Shown here piece by piece: positions 5,602 through 8,009 of a DNA stretch of 8,009 nucleotides. The translations under genes and the position numbers were made by a program. This DNA is from Methylophaga sp. (GTDB lineage Bacteria > Pseudomonadota > Gammaproteobacteria > Nitrosococcales > Methylophagaceae): positions 1 to 8,009 of the forward strand of contig WTAY01000029.1 in assembly GCA_013139345.1 (NCBI GenBank), in the 5' to 3' direction. Each line of letters starts with the position of its first letter. The first letter of the stretch is position 1. The notes beneath the pieces are model-generated. The model worked only from the letters and a program-made list of their open reading frames with translations, ran no database searches and had not been told where the DNA came from.

Positions 5602-7134
5602 ATGAGTGATAAATTAATAATTTTTGATACAACCTTGAGAGATGGCGAGCAGAGTCCTGGCGCATCAATGACCAAGGATGAAAAAGTCCGTATCGCCAAG
5701 TCATTAGAACGAATGCATGTCGATATTATCGAAGCAGGTTTTCCAATTGCCAGTGTGGGTGATTTTGAATCTGTACAGGCAGTGGCCAATGTCGTAACAG
5801 AAAGTCGTATTTGTGCTTTGGCTCGTGCATTAGATAACGATATTGATCGTGCAGGTGACGCGTTAAAAGGTGCTAATGCATCGCGTATTCATACCTTTAT
5901 TGCAACATCGCCAATTCATATGGAAATGAAACTTCGTATGAGTCCCGATCAAGTTATCGAAAATGCGGTCAAGGCAGTTAAACGTGCACGCCGATATACT
6001 GATGATGTTGAGTTTTCACCAGAAGATGCGGGTCGAAGTGAACCTGAGTTCTTATACCGAATTTTAGAAGCGGTTATAGATGCGGGTGCAACAACATTAA
6101 ATATCCCTGATACGGTGGGTTATAACTTACCTCATCAATTTGGTCAGTTGATTTATAACTTACGTGAAAACATTCCAAACTCAGACAAAGCGATCTTCTC
6201 TGTTCATTGCCACAATGATTTAGGTTTAGCTGTTGCGAACTCTTTATCTGCTGTTTTAAATGGTGCACGACAAGTCGAGTGCACTATTAATGGTTTGGGT
6301 GAACGTGCTGGTAATGCCGCGATTGAAGAAGTGGTGATGGCTGTTCGCACACGTCAAGACATGTTCAGCTGTGATACCAATATTGATACCACTCAAATAT
6401 TGGCTGCATCACGTTTAGTATCAGGCATTACAGGTTTTGCCGTACAACCTAATAAAGCAATTGTAGGGGCGAATGCCTTTGCCCATGAATCAGGAATTCA
6501 TCAAGACGGTGTATTAAAAAACCGTGAGACTTACGAAATCATGCGAGCTGAGGATGTAGGTTGGAATGCTAACCGCATGGTAATGGGTAAACATTCTGGT
6601 CGTAATGCATTTAAAGACCGTTTGAAACAGTTAGGTACTGAGTTTGAAACAGAAGCAGATTTGAATGAAGTATTTAGAAAGTTCAAAGAGTTAGCAGATA
6701 AAAAGCATGATATTTTTGATGAGGACTTACAAGCCTTAGTCAGCGATACAGTCACTTTAGATAATGAGCGTATTCGTTTAACATCATTAAAAGTATGCAG
6801 TGAAACAGGAGAAACGCCTGTTGCCTCTGTCACATTATGTATAGATGATGAAGAAAAACAAATTGAAGTAGCGGGGAGCGGCCCTGTTGACGCGGCATTA
6901 CGTGCTATTGAAGAGCTTGTGCAAAGTAAAACTGAGTTACAGCTTTATTCTGTAAACAATATTACGAGTGGTACTGACTCTCAAGGCGAGGTCAATGTTC
7001 GTCTTGAAAAAGCGGGACGTATAGTAAGTGGGCAGGGTGCAGATACTGATATCGTAATTGCATCAGCTAAGGCTTACATTAATGCACTAAACAAAATTTT
7101 AGTGTCTGTAGATCGCGCACATCCACAAGTTTAA
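5602..7134 (+). CDS. leuA: 2-isopropylmalate synthase
   Basis: LeuA condenses acetyl-CoA with 2-oxoisovalerate to give 2-isopropylmalate, the first committed step of leucine synthesis, in the cytoplasm. The HMGL-like TIM barrel starts at once: DTTLRDGEQSPG (9-20) supplies metal ligand D14 and the catalytic arginine R13; H202 and H204 in VHCHNDLG and N238 in GLGERAGNAA complete the metal site. HESGIHQDG (295-303) is the conserved linker region. The C-terminal regulatory domain (about 390-505), including GSGPVDAA (425-432), is the LeuA dimer domain that binds leucine for feedback inhibition. The 510 residues are close to E. coli LeuA (523), so the gene is complete. The start is set by GGAG (5590-5593), 8 bases before the ATG. 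The stop overlaps the next start by one base (TAATG), so leuA heads a coupled operon with holD and rimI; leuBCD are not adjacent downstream. Confidence 0.97.
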   Translation: MSDKLIIFDTTLRDGEQSPGASMTKDEKVRIAKSLERMHVDIIEAGFPIASVGDFESVQAVANVVTESRICALARALDNDIDRAGDALKGANASRIHTFIATSPIHMEMKLRMSPDQVIENAVKAVKRARRYTDDVEFSPEDAGRSEPEFLYRILEAVIDAGATTLNIPDTVGYNLPHQFGQLIYNLRENIPNSDKAIFSVHCHNDLGLAVANSLSAVLNGARQVECTINGLGERAGNAAIEEVVMAVRTRQDMFSCDTNIDTTQILAASRLVSGITGFAVQPNKAIVGANAFAHESGIHQDGVLKNRETYEIMRAEDVGWNANRMVMGKHSGRNAFKDRLKQLGTEFETEADLNEVFRKFKELADKKHDIFDEDLQALVSDTVTLDNERIRLTSLKVCSETGETPVASVTLCIDDEEKQIEVAGSGPVDAALRAIEELVQSKTELQLYSVNNITSGTDSQGEVNVRLEKAGRIVSGQGADTDIVIASAKAYINALNKILVSVDRAHPQV

Positions 7135-7637
7135 TGGAACTTAATTCTAGGCAGTTATCCTCACTTAATGAGATGGGGATACCTGTCTGGGAGTTTCGAA
7201 CAAATGAAGCCCAGCAACAATCTACTACGATAGTTGAAGAAGCGATTACCTCAGAACAAAATGAACAGCTACTGAATAGTGAGTGGGTGGTGGTGATTGA
7301 TGGTCAAAATTATGATGAACAAGCGCAAGGCTTATTACATGCAATGTTGCTTGCAATCAATGTCGATCAGCAAAACCTTGCCATTATAGATTCTGCTCAA
7401 CTTGTACAATTACAACATTCACCTTCCCCGTGTAAAGTCATGATTATATTAGGTGAAGTTCTCGCTAGTTCATCATTAGGTGAGTCTATTATTCGTGGTT
7501 CAACACATAAAACTCTAGATCAGAAGGTTGCAACCGTGGTTAGCTTCTCGTTAAGCGAATTACTAACAAAGCCAGAAAATAAAGCGTTAGCATGGCAAGA
7601 TCTACAGCTTGCTAAACGTACATACCTTCAATCGTGA
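7134..7637 (+). CDS. holD: DNA polymerase III psi subunit-like protein
   Basis: Psi links the clamp loader (gamma/tau complex) to chi and through it to single-strand binding protein. The call rests on position and on two weak matches to E. coli HolD: near the N-terminus LNEMGIPVWEFR (11-22) against LQQLGITQWSLR, and near the C-terminus ALAWQDLQLAKRTYL (151-165) against ALWQQICTYEHDFF. Between them is an alternating strand/helix pattern (WVVVIDG 51-57, LLHAMLLAI 67-75, KVMIILGEVL 101-110) that fits the alpha/beta fold of psi. Immediate neighbourhood to rimI matches the E. coli holD-rimI order. At 167 residues it is longer than the 137 of E. coli. The ATG overlaps the leuA stop by one base and has no Shine-Dalgarno, so translation is probably coupled to leuA. 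The family diverges quickly; a psi-related protein of other role is possible. Confidence 0.68.
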   Translation: MELNSRQLSSLNEMGIPVWEFRTNEAQQQSTTIVEEAITSEQNEQLLNSEWVVVIDGQNYDEQAQGLLHAMLLAINVDQQNLAIIDSAQLVQLQHSPSPCKVMIILGEVLASSSLGESIIRGSTHKTLDQKVATVVSFSLSELLTKPENKALAWQDLQLAKRTYLQS

Positions 7638-7650
7638 AATATCGTGAAAT
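7631..7650. repeat. Perfect 10-base tandem repeat at the holD-rimI junction
   Basis: ATCGTGAAAT occurs twice in a row (7631-7640 and 7641-7650). The first copy carries the holD stop (TGA, 7635-7637) and the probable rimI start (GTG, 7634-7636). The repeat runs into an alternative rimI start, ATG at 7649. Loss or gain of one copy would keep the holD stop but change which rimI start is in frame with the body of the gene. Confidence 0.9.
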
Positions 7651-8009
7651 GCACGCGAACGATATTCTTAATGTCGTCGCCATTGAACAACAAGCTAATC
7701 AGTTTCCGTGGTCAAAGACAAACTTTGAAGACTGCTTAAAGGCTCATAATGATGCTTGGGTTTTTGTTAATGATTTAGACGAGATACTCGGTTATACCAT
7801 TGTTCAAAGAGTAGTGGATGAAGCACACTTATTAAACATATGTGTTAAACAAAATGAACAAGGGCAGGGCTTAGGTCGTAAAATTTTAAACCACGTTATC
7901 GAGTTCGCCACACGCATTTCATCAGTGCTGATTGTTTTAGAAGTTCGTAGCTCAAACCAGCGGACTCAACAGCTCTATTTACACGCAGGTTTTAATGAAA
8001 TGTCAGTAC
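7634..8009 (+). CDS. rimI: Ribosomal protein S18-alanine N-acetyltransferase (partial, runs off the end)
   Basis: RimI acetylates the N-terminal alanine of ribosomal protein S18 using acetyl-CoA. The frame is open for 125 codons to the end of the window. This GNAT protein shows IEQQANQFPWS (17-27), matching IEQRAHAFPWS of E. coli; DEAHLLNICV (62-71); the acetyl-CoA loop QGQGLG (76-81); LEVRSSN (102-108); and LYLHAGFNE (114-122). With the GTG start at 7634 the catalytic glutamate and tyrosine fall at E103 and Y115, the same numbers as in Salmonella RimI, and residues 2-10 form the usual first strand (KYREMHAND). This favours GTG over the ATG at 7649, which would remove that strand. GTG overlaps the holD stop by 4 bases (GTGA) without a Shine-Dalgarno, so translation is probably coupled. 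About 25 C-terminal residues lie beyond the window. Confidence 0.93.
   Translation, partial: MKYREMHANDILNVVAIEQQANQFPWSKTNFEDCLKAHNDAWVFVNDLDEILGYTIVQRVVDEAHLLNICVKQNEQGQGLGRKILNHVIEFATRISSVLIVLEVRSSNQRTQQLYLHAGFNEMSV

Noticed and set aside
6531..6833. Minus-strand open frame inside leuA
   Set aside because: leuA is certain on the other strand. The antisense frame has no family features and reflects codon composition.

Overview
The window is AT-rich (roughly 40% GC by eye) chromosomal DNA from a gammaproteobacterium outside the enterobacteria. The evidence is a short (class I) IlvC C-terminus, a PssA of the integral-membrane type seen in Pseudomonas and relatives, a psi-like clamp-loader gene (holD), and a RimI whose catalytic residues keep Salmonella/E. 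coli numbering. I see no phage, insertion sequence, CRISPR, tRNA or rRNA. I would not name a genus.

Layout. 1-171 is the end of ilvC, closed by a strong intrinsic terminator (328-367). An extended -10 promoter overlaps the end of that terminator and should drive pssA (418-1164) and a downstream polytopic membrane protein of unknown function (1180-2406). Facing it, with only 5 bases between the stop codons, is a minus-strand pair: a 435-residue single-pass envelope protein of unknown function (5180 to 3873), then a rhomboid-family intramembrane protease with a long C-terminal tail (3851 to 2412). A 421-base divergent intergenic region (5181-5601) follows. It holds a near-consensus promoter, a small leucine-ending ORF, several possible RNA pairings and operator-like palindromes. 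Then comes a tightly coupled plus-strand run, leuA-holD-rimI (5602 to beyond 8009), whose genes overlap by 1 and 4 bases.

Function. The flanks are housekeeping: branched-chain amino acid synthesis (ilvC, leuA), phospholipid synthesis (pssA), replication (holD) and ribosomal protein acetylation (rimI). The middle (1180-5180) is the less explained part: three membrane or envelope proteins between pssA and leuA. Its most interesting property is that the 408-residue membrane protein and the convergently encoded rhomboid protease appear to share a homologous C-terminal helical-repeat tail of about 150 residues, joined to unrelated membrane domains. The rhomboid is co-transcribed with a single-pass membrane protein that is a natural candidate partner or substrate and ends in a possible Sm-like (SH3-type) beta-barrel. 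These three may form one uncharacterised envelope system. That is inference from sequence similarity and gene order.
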